Assembly (NCBI GenBank): GCA_009922685.1
Contig: RFVA01000009.1
Location: 1-61,350, forward strand
Source of the DNA: Gammaproteobacteria bacterium
Lineage (GTDB): Bacteria; Pseudomonadota; Gammaproteobacteria; Methylococcales; Methylococcaceae
Length of the DNA: 61,350 nucleotides
Direction of reading: 5' to 3'
Part shown: positions 7,811 through 16,161 of the stretch, piece by piece
How positions within the stretch are numbered: position 1 is the stretch's first letter
Layout of the letters: each line of letters opens with the position of its first letter
Program-made: the position numbers and the translations under genes
Notes under the pieces: model-generated
The model's database searches: none
The model's input: only the letters and a program-made list of their open reading frames with translations
Told to the model about the DNA's origin: nothing

Positions 7811-8832
7811 GGGTGGCTATCGGGCTAGCTCATCCTCGTTTATTGAAACATCTCCGGGAGTTGCTCTTCCGGTTAGAGGACGTTGATGTGATCTGGGTCG
7901 CTAGTCGTGGCCAAGATATTTTGGATCATCAGCGCGTCAACCGACCCGATGTGCTTTTGTTGGGAATTGATTTTGAAGGGGTATCGGTTGGGGAACTGAC
8001 GAGACGTTTAATGGATGAGGCTCCCTCCGGGATTTTGCTGCTGGGCCACCGAGATCCCCAGAGTCAGACCAAGGTCTTTGATGCCCTCGGTCAGGGAGCG
8101 TCCGATGTCGCTAATCTGCCTTCGGAAGCTCTCCTTGGGACCGATGTCGGTTGGGAGGACTTTCTAGACCGATTTGAGACCCTAAGGACCCTTTTGGGTC
8201 TCCACGATGCGATCGACTCGTCGCCTCAGCTGATGGGTTCTGACATCATGGATATTGGAATGCCGGTGCCCCCGCTGGTGGCCATTGGCGCCTCCACCGG
8301 AGGGCCGAAGGCGTTAGCGACCATTCTCAAGGATCTCCCAGACAGTTTTCCAGGCGCCGTCGTGATCGTCCAGCACCTCGATCATCATTTCTGTCAGGGC
8401 TTGGCCGAATGGCTGGATCATGGGACGGCCCTGTCGGTATCAGCACTGAACGAGGACGTCGTGCCTCAGGCCGGCCATGTTTATGTGGCAGCAAGGCCAG
8501 AGCATGTCGTCCTCCAGGGAGACCGGACTCTTGGGTTTTCTCAGGCCGAGCCTGAACGTTTGAATCGCCCTTCTGTCGATGTACTCTTTCACAGCATCGC
8601 GAGAGTGCTAAAGTCTCAAGCCATTGGGGTCCTCCTCACGGGAATGGGCCGAGATGGCGCCGAGGGGCTTTTGGCCATGCGACAGGCGGGTTTAATGACC
8701 ATCGCTCAGGACGCCGCATCCAGTGTGGTTTATGGGATGCCCAAAGCCGCCAGAGATTTAGGGGCCGCACAATCGATTTTGCCGTTGGAGACGATTGGTC
8801 AAGAACTGATGCATGCCCTTGAGTGCCTTTAA
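7807..8832 (+). CDS. CheB-type methylesterase with degenerate receiver domain (WspF-like)
   Basis: The C-terminal esterase is intact: Ser163 in IGASTGGPKAL, His190 in VIVQHLDHHF and Asp283 in LLTGMGRDGAEG form the expected triad. The N-terminal domain (1-125) follows the receiver fold but has lost its phosphorylation residues. The phospho-acceptor position is Gly53 (PDVLLLGIDFEG, where active family members have LMDLLMP), the acidic pair near residue 8 is absent (IGLAHPRLL), and the conserved Lys near 104 is replaced (VANLPS). The enzyme may therefore be constitutive or controlled by binding rather than phosphorylation. It would remove receptor methyl groups added by the CheR at 3653-4888. 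Confidence 0.9.
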   Translation: MRVAIGLAHPRLLKHLRELLFRLEDVDVIWVASRGQDILDHQRVNRPDVLLLGIDFEGVSVGELTRRLMDEAPSGILLLGHRDPQSQTKVFDALGQGASDVANLPSEALLGTDVGWEDFLDRFETLRTLLGLHDAIDSSPQLMGSDIMDIGMPVPPLVAIGASTGGPKALATILKDLPDSFPGAVVIVQHLDHHFCQGLAEWLDHGTALSVSALNEDVVPQAGHVYVAARPEHVVLQGDRTLGFSQAEPERLNRPSVDVLFHSIARVLKSQAIGVLLTGMGRDGAEGLLAMRQAGLMTIAQDAASSVVYGMPKAARDLGAAQSILPLETIGQELMHALECL

Positions 8833-8858
8833 CACCTCACGAACACCTATCCAACATC

Positions 8859-10058
8859 ATGAATATCCCTTCCATGGAATCTAATCGTCGATCGTTTGCT
8901 GATCACAAGATTGTGGTCCTTCTCATTGATGACCAGCGGATTATCGGTGAGGCCGTTAAACGGATGCTGGTGGCCGAGACCGATATTGAGTACCACTATA
9001 CCTGTGATCCGAATGAGGCCTTGTCGATGGCGCTCAAACTTCAGCCTACCGTCATTTTGCAAGATCTAGTCATGCCAGACATCGATGGGATCACTCTGGT
9101 GCGGGCCTTTAGGTCAGAAGTCAACACCTCTCAGGTCCCCATGATTGTTCTTTCGAGCAAGGAAGAGCCAGCGACCAAGGCCGAGGCTTTCAGTGCGGGG
9201 GCCAATGATTACCTTGTTAAGTTGCCTGATGCGGTCGAATTGATTGCTCGCATTCGTTACCATTCGGCGGCGTATACCCGTCTTCTTGAGCGTGATGAGG
9301 CGTTTGTGGCTTTGGAGGAGAGCCAGAAGGCTCTGGCCTCCGAACTCAGTGAAGCCGCCGACTATGTCCGCTCTTTGTTGCCAGAAGTGATGACAGGGCC
9401 CGATATCCAGACGGCCTGGATCTTCAAACCTTGTAGTTCATTGGGAGGTGATGCTTTTGGCTATTACGCCATCGACGATGATCATTTCGCTATTTTCCTG
9501 CTCGATGTCTGCAATCACGGGGTTGGCTCGGCGCTGTTGTCCGTGAGTGCCATGAATGCCTTGATGGGACAGACGCTGGTCAACGTGGATTTTCGTCAAC
9601 CCATCGCGGTGATGGACTCTTTGAACAGTGTTTTCCTGATGGAAAAACATAACAATCTCTATTTCACCATCTGGTATGGCGTGTGGCAGAAAAGTACCCG
9701 GATCTTGCGTTACTCAAGTGGCGGGCATCCACCGGCGATTCTTTTAACGCCCGATGGGCGTGTGGAATCTTTACGCTGCCGTGCCATGCCGATCGGAACA
9801 CTCGCTGAGATGACCTTTGAAGAGGCGCAGACCGAGATTCCCCCTGGATCCACGCTGTATGTCTTTAGTGATGGTGTTTATGAAGTTCAGACGACCAGCG
9901 GTCAGGAGATGGAGCTTGATGAATTCATCAACATCCTCAAGGCGCCGGAGCGTCAGGCTGGACGGAAGGTCGATGAGGTCCTTGACACCATGGTGGAGCT
10001 GCAGGGTCGCTCGCATTTTGATGACGATGTGTCCCTGATGGAACTTAAGTTGGCATGA
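8859..10058 (+). CDS. WspR-like receiver fused to PP2C/SpoIIE-type serine phosphatase
   Basis: Residues about 15-140 are a receiver very like that of WspR: LLIDDQRIIGEAVKRML, phospho-acceptor Asp69 in VILQDLVMPDIDG, IVLSSKEEP, AGANDYLVKLPDAVELIARI. A helical coiled linker (140-185) follows. The output domain is not GGDEF but an RsbU/SpoIIE phosphatase: SSLGGDAFGYY, FLLDVCNHGVGSALLS, SSGGHPPAIL, YVFSDGVYEV and HFDDDVSLMEL. Metal-binding aspartates are present, though GHG of the usual DxxGHG reads NHG. The likely substrate is the phosphorylated STAS protein at 1419-1745. Start choice is uncertain: GTG 8823 (overlapping cheB), ATG 8859 or ATG 8874; none has a clear ribosome site. It sits exactly where wspR lies in the Wsp operon. 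Confidence 0.88.
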   Translation: MNIPSMESNRRSFADHKIVVLLIDDQRIIGEAVKRMLVAETDIEYHYTCDPNEALSMALKLQPTVILQDLVMPDIDGITLVRAFRSEVNTSQVPMIVLSSKEEPATKAEAFSAGANDYLVKLPDAVELIARIRYHSAAYTRLLERDEAFVALEESQKALASELSEAADYVRSLLPEVMTGPDIQTAWIFKPCSSLGGDAFGYYAIDDDHFAIFLLDVCNHGVGSALLSVSAMNALMGQTLVNVDFRQPIAVMDSLNSVFLMEKHNNLYFTIWYGVWQKSTRILRYSSGGHPPAILLTPDGRVESLRCRAMPIGTLAEMTFEEAQTEIPPGSTLYVFSDGVYEVQTTSGQEMELDEFINILKAPERQAGRKVDEVLDTMVELQGRSHFDDDVSLMELKLA

Positions 10059-10435
10059 GCACTTCGATAGACGGCCGTCAAAAAATGAAGATCGGTGACT
10101 TTGGCCGCGTAAGGTCCTTTTTTCCTCTTCTGGGCGGCAGAAGTCTCATGGTCCTGGCCTTCTCGGTGCTGTTGGATGGGTGTTCTGATATGTCGGTTGG
10201 AAGCCAGCCGCTGGACCGCTCCATCGACGTTCTCGACCTCGCCCGCCGCGAGGCAGTCAATGACTTCAGTTGCCCTAGTGCTGAGGTGATGGATTCCAGC
10301 CTCAAACGGGTCAAGGAAGGCAATTGGGAGGATGGCCTTTTCAGTGACTATTTAGTTGAAGTGAAAGGCTGTGGTCACGAAGGTCATTACCGTATTACTT
10401 GTCGGGCTGGAGGTCTTTGTGCCGTGGCTGAATAG
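10055..10435 (+). CDS. Small cysteine-containing protein, possible lipoprotein, last gene of the chemosensory operon
   Basis: I do not recognise this protein of up to 126 residues. An ATGA overlap with the phosphatase gene places it in the operon; an alternative ATG is at 10085. The N-terminus has basic residues, then a hydrophobic segment (SLMVLAFSVLLDGC) ending in a lipobox-like sequence, although Asp before Gly-Cys is atypical. The mature part is acidic, with a C-terminal half containing four cysteines (DFSCPSAEV, KGCGHEGHY, ITCRAGGLCA) that could form disulfides in the periplasm. It could be a periplasmic modulator of the sensory system, but this is only a guess from position. Confidence 0.6.
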   Translation: MSTSIDGRQKMKIGDFGRVRSFFPLLGGRSLMVLAFSVLLDGCSDMSVGSQPLDRSIDVLDLARREAVNDFSCPSAEVMDSSLKRVKEGNWEDGLFSDYLVEVKGCGHEGHYRITCRAGGLCAVAE

Positions 10436-10450
10436 TGCACGGATCCTGAT

Positions 10451-11128
10451 TTAATGGGTCGGTGGGCAGACCAGACTGTCTTGCGTATCAGTCTCGAATT
10501 GCCGAATGGCTTGATCGGTGAGAGGATCTCTCGTCAGACTTTCTGCGAGCGAGGGACTGATTGTGGCGGCATAAGCGCCTAGAGCGATCAACCGCGATAA
10601 CACCTCTTCGCTTCGGATGCTGGCGGCGACGAGCTTAAGACCCTCTCGCTGACACGTGATCGAGGCCTCTACCAAGGCCCACATGTTGCGACCATCGTCT
10701 TCAAGGCGCCCGAGGTAAGGGGCGACGTACTGAACGCCGAGAGATTTCGCCCACAGCAGCTGCATCGGATTCGATAGCCCGGTGAGAAGGATCGGGCACC
10801 CCCAGGTTTTGACTTCCTCAATGACGCTCAGCCAATCGGGATGACACGGTAGCTTGATGATGAGCCGGGTCTTCGCCTTGATCGCCGCCGGCAGCAGTGC
10901 CATGAGCCAATCATGGGCTTCGGCAACGTCTCTGCGCGGCAATTGCAGCATGAGTTCTGGAAGTCGTTGCTCTCCTGCTTTCATCAGAAGATGGTGGTAG
11001 GTCTCCAAGGTCACGGGGTAGTCAGCCCGTCTAATCAGGGTCGGATTGGTGGTGACTCCAGCGAGTGCTGGAGCTCCTTCGGGTCGGACCCAGAGTCTGG
11101 GGCTCGCGGTATCAAGATAGAGCTTCAT
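10451..11128 (-). CDS. Transaldolase / fructose-6-phosphate aldolase-like protein
   Basis: This is a small class I aldolase of the transaldolase family. It shows MKLYLDTASPRLW (the family Asp near residue 6), GVTTNPTLIRRAD, the Schiff-base region LIIKLPCHPD with the expected lysine, VQYVAPYLGRLEDDGR and KLVAASIRS. Length (225 residues from the ATG at 11128) fits the short FSA/TalC branch. The frame opens at 11182, but homologous sequence begins at MKLYLD. It could act in RuMP sugar rearrangement or as an FSA-type aldolase; the sequence alone cannot separate these. It is monocistronic, convergent with the chemosensory operon and far from tkt-fba. Confidence 0.8.
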   Translation of the reverse strand: MKLYLDTASPRLWVRPEGAPALAGVTTNPTLIRRADYPVTLETYHHLLMKAGEQRLPELMLQLPRRDVAEAHDWLMALLPAAIKAKTRLIIKLPCHPDWLSVIEEVKTWGCPILLTGLSNPMQLLWAKSLGVQYVAPYLGRLEDDGRNMWALVEASITCQREGLKLVAASIRSEEVLSRLIALGAYAATISPSLAESLTRDPLTDQAIRQFETDTQDSLVCPPTH

Positions 11129-11244
11129 CGGCGTCAATCTGAGATTTTTTTCAAGGACCGGATCATGGAGAACCATCTCCATGTCAAGAGACCATGATAC
11201 ATTCTAAGACGGTGATGATGGTGCCTTAACACATTGGACATGGC

Positions 11245-11904
11245 ATGGAACCCAAGATCCCATCAGCAAAACAACGTCAGCATCCAAGAGCGGATCTTAC
11301 TGTCGCGTTTTTAAAGATACTGATCTTTGTGCTGGCTTTGGTGCCACTGACCAGACTGCTAATCAATGGCTATCTGGATGCGTTGGGGGCGAATCCGGTC
11401 GAAAAGATCCTCCGCAATACGGGGTTCTGGACGCTTTCAATCCTGATGATCACTCTCTGGGTGACCCCGCTTAGGTTGCTGACAGGCTTAACCTTCATCG
11501 GTCGCTTTAGGCGCATTCTCGGGCTTTTCGCCTTTTTTTATGTGGTCCTTCATTTTTTGTCCTATCTCGTCCTTGACCAATTTTTTGACTGGCCTAATAT
11601 TCTGAAGGATATTAGTAAGCGCCCCTACATTACCCTTGGATTTTTGGCGTTTTTGATCCTGATCCCCTTGGCCGTCACCTCCACCGATGGCATGATGCGT
11701 CGCCTCGGGGGAAAGCGTTGGCGGGGTCTCCATCAATGGGTCTACCTCGCAGGTTTTGCCGGAGTCGTTCATTTTTGGTGGTTGGTGAAGAAGGACATCA
11801 CTGAGCCGGCCCTTTTTGCCATCGCTTTTTCGGTTGCCATGCTCGTTCGGGTGCTGATGAAGGCAAGAAAGCGATCCTCCCCCCTCCCGGATCACACCCC
11901 ATAG
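11245..11904 (+). CDS. msrQ: MsrQ, heme-binding membrane subunit of methionine sulfoxide reductase
   Basis: MsrQ (YedZ) is a b-type heme membrane protein that passes electrons from the quinone pool to MsrP for repair of oxidised methionine in periplasmic proteins. The product (219 residues) has about six hydrophobic helices and the ferric-reductase-like pattern of histidines, for example VVLHFLSYL, GLHQWVYLAG and VVHFWWLVK. Family motifs NTGFWTL and WVTPLRLLTG are clear. The gene is immediately upstream of msrP, 29 bases away, so the two form the usual operon, here in the order msrQ-msrP. Confidence 0.93.
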   Translation: MEPKIPSAKQRQHPRADLTVAFLKILIFVLALVPLTRLLINGYLDALGANPVEKILRNTGFWTLSILMITLWVTPLRLLTGLTFIGRFRRILGLFAFFYVVLHFLSYLVLDQFFDWPNILKDISKRPYITLGFLAFLILIPLAVTSTDGMMRRLGGKRWRGLHQWVYLAGFAGVVHFWWLVKKDITEPALFAIAFSVAMLVRVLMKARKRSSPLPDHTP

Positions 11905-11933
11905 AGGGGTTTCTCTAGCTGTAGGAGTAAGCG

Positions 11934-12863
11934 ATGCGATTCAATCATGACTTGAAGGAGTGCGAGGTCACCCCCAAAGCGCTTTGGGCCTCACGCCGTG
12001 ACTTTTTACGACAGGCTATGACGGCGGGTCTTGGCGGATGGATGGCGGGGCCTTTGACGGCGAACGCTGGGCCACTTGGGGCGAAACTAAACCCGGCCTT
12101 TCGGGTCAGTGACCCCACGACCCCCCTTGAAAAGGTCACGACCTACAATAATTTTTACGAATTTGGTACGAGTAAGGAAGACCCTGCTCAACAGGCGACC
12201 AATTTTAAGGTCCGTCCATGGACGGTGACCGTCGAGGGCGAGGTGAATAAGCCCCAAACCTTTGATCTTGACGATATCCTCAAACTGGCCCCTCTTGAAG
12301 AGAGAATATACCGACTCCGCTGCGTCGAGGCCTGGTCGATGGTTATTCCATGGATTGGTTTTCCTCTCAAAGAGCTGCTGAAACGAGCAGATCCGAGAGG
12401 TAATGCCAAATTCGTTGAATTCATTAGCCTGATGGATCCTGAACAGATGCCGGGTCAGAAAAAAGCCGTTTTGGATTGGCCTTATCGGGAGGGTCTTCGT
12501 CTTGATGAGGCGATGCACCCTCTGACCCTTCTCACCGTGGGTCTTTATGGGGATGTGTTACCCAATCAAAATGGCGCTCCCATCAGGATCGTGATTCCCT
12601 GGAAATACGGATTCAAGAGTGTCAAGTCGATTGTCCGTATTCGGTTGACTGAAACGATGCCGGTGACGTCCTGGATGAAGGCGGGGCCCTCAGAATATGG
12701 GTTCTATGCCACTGTGAATCCGGCGGTTGATCATCCCCGTTGGAGCCAGGCCAAAGAGCGACGCATTGGTGATTTTCTGAAGCGACCCACGCTCCCCTTC
12801 AATGGCTATGGGGATCAGGTCGCAAGTCTTTATTCAGGGATGGATCTGTCGAAAAACTTCTAA
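11934..12863 (+). CDS. msrP: MsrP, periplasmic molybdopterin methionine sulfoxide reductase
   Basis: MsrP (YedY) is the catalytic subunit of the MsrPQ repair system. The N-terminus is a Tat signal with the twin-arginine motif [10 protein letters not shown] and a hydrophobic stretch ending near GPLTANAG, consistent with export of a folded molybdoprotein. The molybdenum ligand cysteine lies in [15 protein letters not shown]. Further family stretches are [20 protein letters not shown] and [17 protein letters not shown]. Length (309 residues) is normal. A strong ribosome site (GGAG) precedes the ATG. MsrQ at 11245-11904 is the electron donor. Periplasmic protein repair fits an aerobic bacterium. 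Confidence 0.95.
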   Translation: MRFNHDLKECEVTPKALWASRRDFLRQAMTAGLGGWMAGPLTANAGPLGAKLNPAFRVSDPTTPLEKVTTYNNFYEFGTSKEDPAQQATNFKVRPWTVTVEGEVNKPQTFDLDDILKLAPLEERIYRLRCVEAWSMVIPWIGFPLKELLKRADPRGNAKFVEFISLMDPEQMPGQKKAVLDWPYREGLRLDEAMHPLTLLTVGLYGDVLPNQNGAPIRIVIPWKYGFKSVKSIVRIRLTETMPVTSWMKAGPSEYGFYATVNPAVDHPRWSQAKERRIGDFLKRPTLPFNGYGDQVASLYSGMDLSKNF

Positions 12864-12883
12864 CGGAGAGCCGCCTTTAACGT

Positions 12884-13594
12884 TCAGGCTTCCATGTCGG
12901 TAAAGAAGCTGTTGTCCTCCCCGCCCTCATGAAGAGCAATCCGGAGCACCTGGGCCTCAAAAGCGGCCGACTGGGCTGATGAGAGCACCCGCTGAGAGGT
13001 GGAGGCGTCTTTTTGGAATTTTTCGATGACCTCTTTGATTTTGGTCTCAAAGATCTCAGGTGCCACGGGGATAAAGGTTCCAGAAGACATGTTGAAAGAG
13101 GGAAAGAAAAGAATCCGACCGACGATGAGGACGCCTTCGATACCGGTCGATGAGAGCCCAAGATCCATGACCTCAATCACCTCATCCAGAACGAGATCCC
13201 GAAGCCTTGCTCCTCGATGCGGCAGAATCGCCTCGATGAGAAAGATCGAAAAGCGGGCGTTTAACAGCGCGTTCCAATAGGCCCTATGATCCTCCGGGGT
13301 CTCCTTCGGTTGGGCGTCCATCGCCCGGTCAATGACATTTTTACCCTGCCGACGGAAATGCTGAAGACAGAAATCATAGGCAATGGCAATTTCATCTTCT
13401 TGATTGAGGATGAGGGTTCCTGCCTTAGAGAGCCCGAGCTTCTTGCCGGCATCGGGAAGCGCAGGGGGGGGCAGTTGCCGAATCAATTCAAGGTTGATTT
13501 GTCGACCCAGCGCCCGAAAGTCTTGGTAGATGTCGAGTTGTTTTTGTTCTTCGGGACTCATGCCGGGGCCAAAGAGGTTTTTGAGCCATTTCAT
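12884..13594 (-). CDS. Uncharacterised protein
   Basis: I do not recognise a family. From the ATG at 13594 the product has 236 residues (the frame is open to 13654). It is soluble, with no signal peptide or clear membrane helix, and mostly helical: MKWLKNLFGPGMSPEEQKQL at the start, a central part with HRAYWNALLNARFSIFLIEA, a glycine-rich turn GLSSTGIEGVLIVGRI, and an acidic helical end. A hydrophobic stretch VLIVGRILFFPSF is too short and polar-flanked to call a membrane helix. It is convergent with msrP and divergent from miaB, so it is probably monocistronic. Codon use resembles its neighbours. Confidence 0.65.
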   Translation of the reverse strand: MKWLKNLFGPGMSPEEQKQLDIYQDFRALGRQINLELIRQLPPPALPDAGKKLGLSKAGTLILNQEDEIAIAYDFCLQHFRRQGKNVIDRAMDAQPKETPEDHRAYWNALLNARFSIFLIEAILPHRGARLRDLVLDEVIEVMDLGLSSTGIEGVLIVGRILFFPSFNMSSGTFIPVAPEIFETKIKEVIEKFQKDASTSQRVLSSAQSAAFEAQVLRIALHEGGEDNSFFTDMEA

Positions 13595-13811
13595 GGGGTG
13601 GGGTCTTGAAGTTGATCTATGAAGTCTAGGGGTCCCTGAGGGGGACACCATCACCAGCCCCTATGATACCGCCTGCCTCAACATCCTCCCAGATCATGCC
13701 CTCAGAGAGTCGGGGGGCCAGGATACTTTTTCTTAAAAAAGTAAGCGGGTGGGCTCGGGGTGGCCTCAGAAATTTGGTAGAATCACTGCCCCTTTTACTG
13801 AACCACACGGG

Positions 13812-15164
13812 ATGGCGCAAAAACTCTACATCGAAACCTTAGGTTGTCAGATGAATGAATATGATTCTGCAAAAATGCGGGATGTATTGATGAAGTCTCA
13901 TGGTTTTGTTGTCACTGAAAACCCCGAGGAAGCCGATGTCCTCCTGATGAATACCTGTTCCGTTCGCGAGAAGGCGCAGGAAAAGGTGTTCTCAGAGCTT
14001 GGTCGCTGGCGACCCTTGAAGCTTGCCCGCCCCGATCTGGTGATCGGCGTCGGTGGCTGCGTTGCCAGCCAGGAAGGCGAAGCGCTGCAAAAGCGGGCGC
14101 CCTTCGTGGATCTCGTTTTTGGCCCCCAGACCCTCCACCGATTGCCTCAGCTCCTTGATAAGGCCAGGGAGGATAAGAGCCCTCAGATCGACGTTTCCTT
14201 TCCTGAGATTGAGAAATTTGACGCGCTTCCGGAACCGAGGGCTGAAGGCCCCAAGGCCTTTGTCTCCATTATGGAAGGCTGCAGTAAATACTGTACGTTC
14301 TGTGTGGTGCCCTACACTCGAGGCGAGGAAATCAGTCGGCCCCTTGATGATGTCATCATGGAGTTGGTCACCTTGGCCGACCAGGGCGTCAAGGAAATCA
14401 TTCTTTTGGGCCAGAATGTCAACGCCTACCGCGGGCTCATGGACGCGGGCGAGACGGCAGATTTCGCATTGCTCCTGCATTATGTCTCCGCCATTGAAGG
14501 CATTGAGCGAATTCGTTACACCACCTCACACCCGGTGGAGTTCAGCGATAGCCTGATCGCCGCTTATGGGGAATTGCCGAAGTTGGTGAGTCATCTCCAT
14601 CTTCCGGTTCAAAGTGGGAGCGATCGGATCCTGAGCCTCATGAAGCGGGGGCATACCCGCGAAGACTATATCGCCAAAATTGAGCGCATCCGAAGGGTTC
14701 GACCTGATGTCTCACTCTCTTCGGACTTCATTGTGGGTTACCCTGGAGAAACCGAAGAGGACTTTGAGGCGACCATGTCCTTGATTGAACTTTTAGGGTT
14801 TGATCATTCCTACAGCTTTATTTACAGCCCTCGCCCTGGGACCCCGGCCGCAGGATTGCCAGATGATGTCCCACTCGCCGTCAAAAAGGCGCGGTTGGCA
14901 AGGCTTCAAGGGCGGATCAATGACATGTCCGCCGAGATTTCCCATGGGATGCTTCACAGCACACAGCGTGTTTTGGTCGAAGGCAGCTCTCGCCGCGATG
15001 GCCGGGAACTGTCAGGACGCACGGACAACAACCGCGTGGTGAATTTTCCGGGTGATTTGCGTCTAATCGGTCAGTTTGTGAATGTTTTAATTACCGAAGC
15101 GATGCCGAACTCGCTCCGGGGCCGCTGGGTTCCCGATGCCCACTCCTCTGTGACCAGCCAGTAG
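13812..15164 (+). CDS. miaB: MiaB, tRNA-2-methylthio-N6-dimethylallyladenosine synthase
   Basis: This radical-SAM methylthiotransferase adds the methylthio group to i6A37 of tRNAs reading UNN codons. It has the N-terminal UPF0004 domain with three cysteines ([30 protein letters not shown]), the radical-SAM CX3CX2C motif [15 protein letters not shown], and a C-terminal TRAM domain ([19 protein letters not shown]). Length is 450 residues. The frame is open from 13749, but the family N-terminus [12 protein letters not shown] starts at the ATG at 13812. It heads the conserved miaB-ybeZ-ybeY-ybeX group. RimO at 30232-31563 is its paralogue acting on ribosomal protein S12. Confidence 0.96.
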   Translation: MAQKLYIETLGCQMNEYDSAKMRDVLMKSHGFVVTENPEEADVLLMNTCSVREKAQEKVFSELGRWRPLKLARPDLVIGVGGCVASQEGEALQKRAPFVDLVFGPQTLHRLPQLLDKAREDKSPQIDVSFPEIEKFDALPEPRAEGPKAFVSIMEGCSKYCTFCVVPYTRGEEISRPLDDVIMELVTLADQGVKEIILLGQNVNAYRGLMDAGETADFALLLHYVSAIEGIERIRYTTSHPVEFSDSLIAAYGELPKLVSHLHLPVQSGSDRILSLMKRGHTREDYIAKIERIRRVRPDVSLSSDFIVGYPGETEEDFEATMSLIELLGFDHSYSFIYSPRPGTPAAGLPDDVPLAVKKARLARLQGRINDMSAEISHGMLHSTQRVLVEGSSRRDGRELSGRTDNNRVVNFPGDLRLIGQFVNVLITEAMPNSLRGRWVPDAHSSVTSQ

Positions 15165-15171
15165 AACGCCG

Positions 15172-16161
15172 TTGACTGAAACCCTATCGACCCTCCAGTT
15201 GCATCTTGAGCCGGATGACAACGAGCGGCTTGCGAGCCTTTGTGGCCAGTTCGACGAGCATCTTCGACAGGTTGAGCGTCGCTTAGGTGTTGAGATCGCC
15301 AATCGGGGAAATGACTTCACACTGATAGGGGCAGACCGCGCGACCGAGGCCGCCGCGCGCGTTCTCAAAAGTCTGTTTGACGCGACCTTAGAGGAAATCA
15401 TCACGCCCGAGCGGGTTCACTTGACGCTCCAGGAATCCAACGTTGAATCGATGCTGGCCGCCGGCGGGGAAGGGTCGATGGCGGTGTTTAGAACCAAGCG
15501 GGGGGTCATCCGTCCACGAGGCGCTAATCAGCACCGCTACCTTGAAAATATCAGCCGTAATGACATCAACTTCGGTATTGGACCCGCGGGGACCGGGAAG
15601 ACCTATCTTGCGGTTGCCTGCGCGGTGGCGGCGCTTGAACGCGAGGAGGTGCGCCGCCTGATTCTGGCGCGACCTGCCGTTGAGGCCGGCGAAAAGTTGG
15701 GTTTTTTGCCGGGTGATATGGCCCAAAAGGTCGATCCCTATCTGAGACCGCTTTATGATGCGCTTTATGAGATGTTGGGCTTTGAGCGGGTTTCGAAGCT
15801 GATGGAGCGTAATGTGATTGAGGTGGCTCCCCTTGCTTTCATGCGCGGCAGGACCCTGAACGATTCCTTTATCATTTTGGATGAAGCACAGAATACGACG
15901 GTGGAACAGATCAAGATGTTCTTAACTCGGGTAGGATTTGGATCAAAGGCTGTCGTGACCGGCGACATCACCCAAATTGATCTGCCGCGCAACAAGGAGT
16001 CTGGCCTTCGTCATATTCTCGAGGTTCTTAAAGACGTTGATGGGATCACCTTTACCTTCTTCGGTGCAAACGATGTGGTTCGCCATCCCTTGGTTCAGCG
16101 TATCGTCGCGGCCTATGAGGCGTATGACCTGGCCAAGCCGGCTTATCCCCATGATCATTGA
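15172..16161 (+). CDS. ybeZ: YbeZ, PhoH-like ATPase
   Basis: This is a PhoH-family nucleotide-binding protein linked to RNA metabolism, usually encoded next to the endoribonuclease YbeY. The Walker A motif is GPAGTGKTYLAVA, the Walker B-like region is NDSFIILDEAQNTT, and VVTGDITQIDLPRNKESGL is a family signature. The N-terminal 100 residues form the KH-like part (LVERRLGVEIANRG-type region before EEIITPERVH). The start is a TTG at 15172, eight bases after the miaB stop; no ATG is well placed before the conserved region. The 3' end overlaps ybeY by 11 bases, indicating coupled translation. Confidence 0.93.
   Translation: MTETLSTLQLHLEPDDNERLASLCGQFDEHLRQVERRLGVEIANRGNDFTLIGADRATEAAARVLKSLFDATLEEIITPERVHLTLQESNVESMLAAGGEGSMAVFRTKRGVIRPRGANQHRYLENISRNDINFGIGPAGTGKTYLAVACAVAALEREEVRRLILARPAVEAGEKLGFLPGDMAQKVDPYLRPLYDALYEMLGFERVSKLMERNVIEVAPLAFMRGRTLNDSFIILDEAQNTTVEQIKMFLTRVGFGSKAVVTGDITQIDLPRNKESGLRHILEVLKDVDGITFTFFGANDVVRHPLVQRIVAAYEAYDLAKPAYPHDH

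Noticed and set aside
8823-10058. A diguanylate cyclase (true WspR)
   Set aside because: No GGDEF or GGEEF motif is present; the C-terminal domain carries PP2C motifs.
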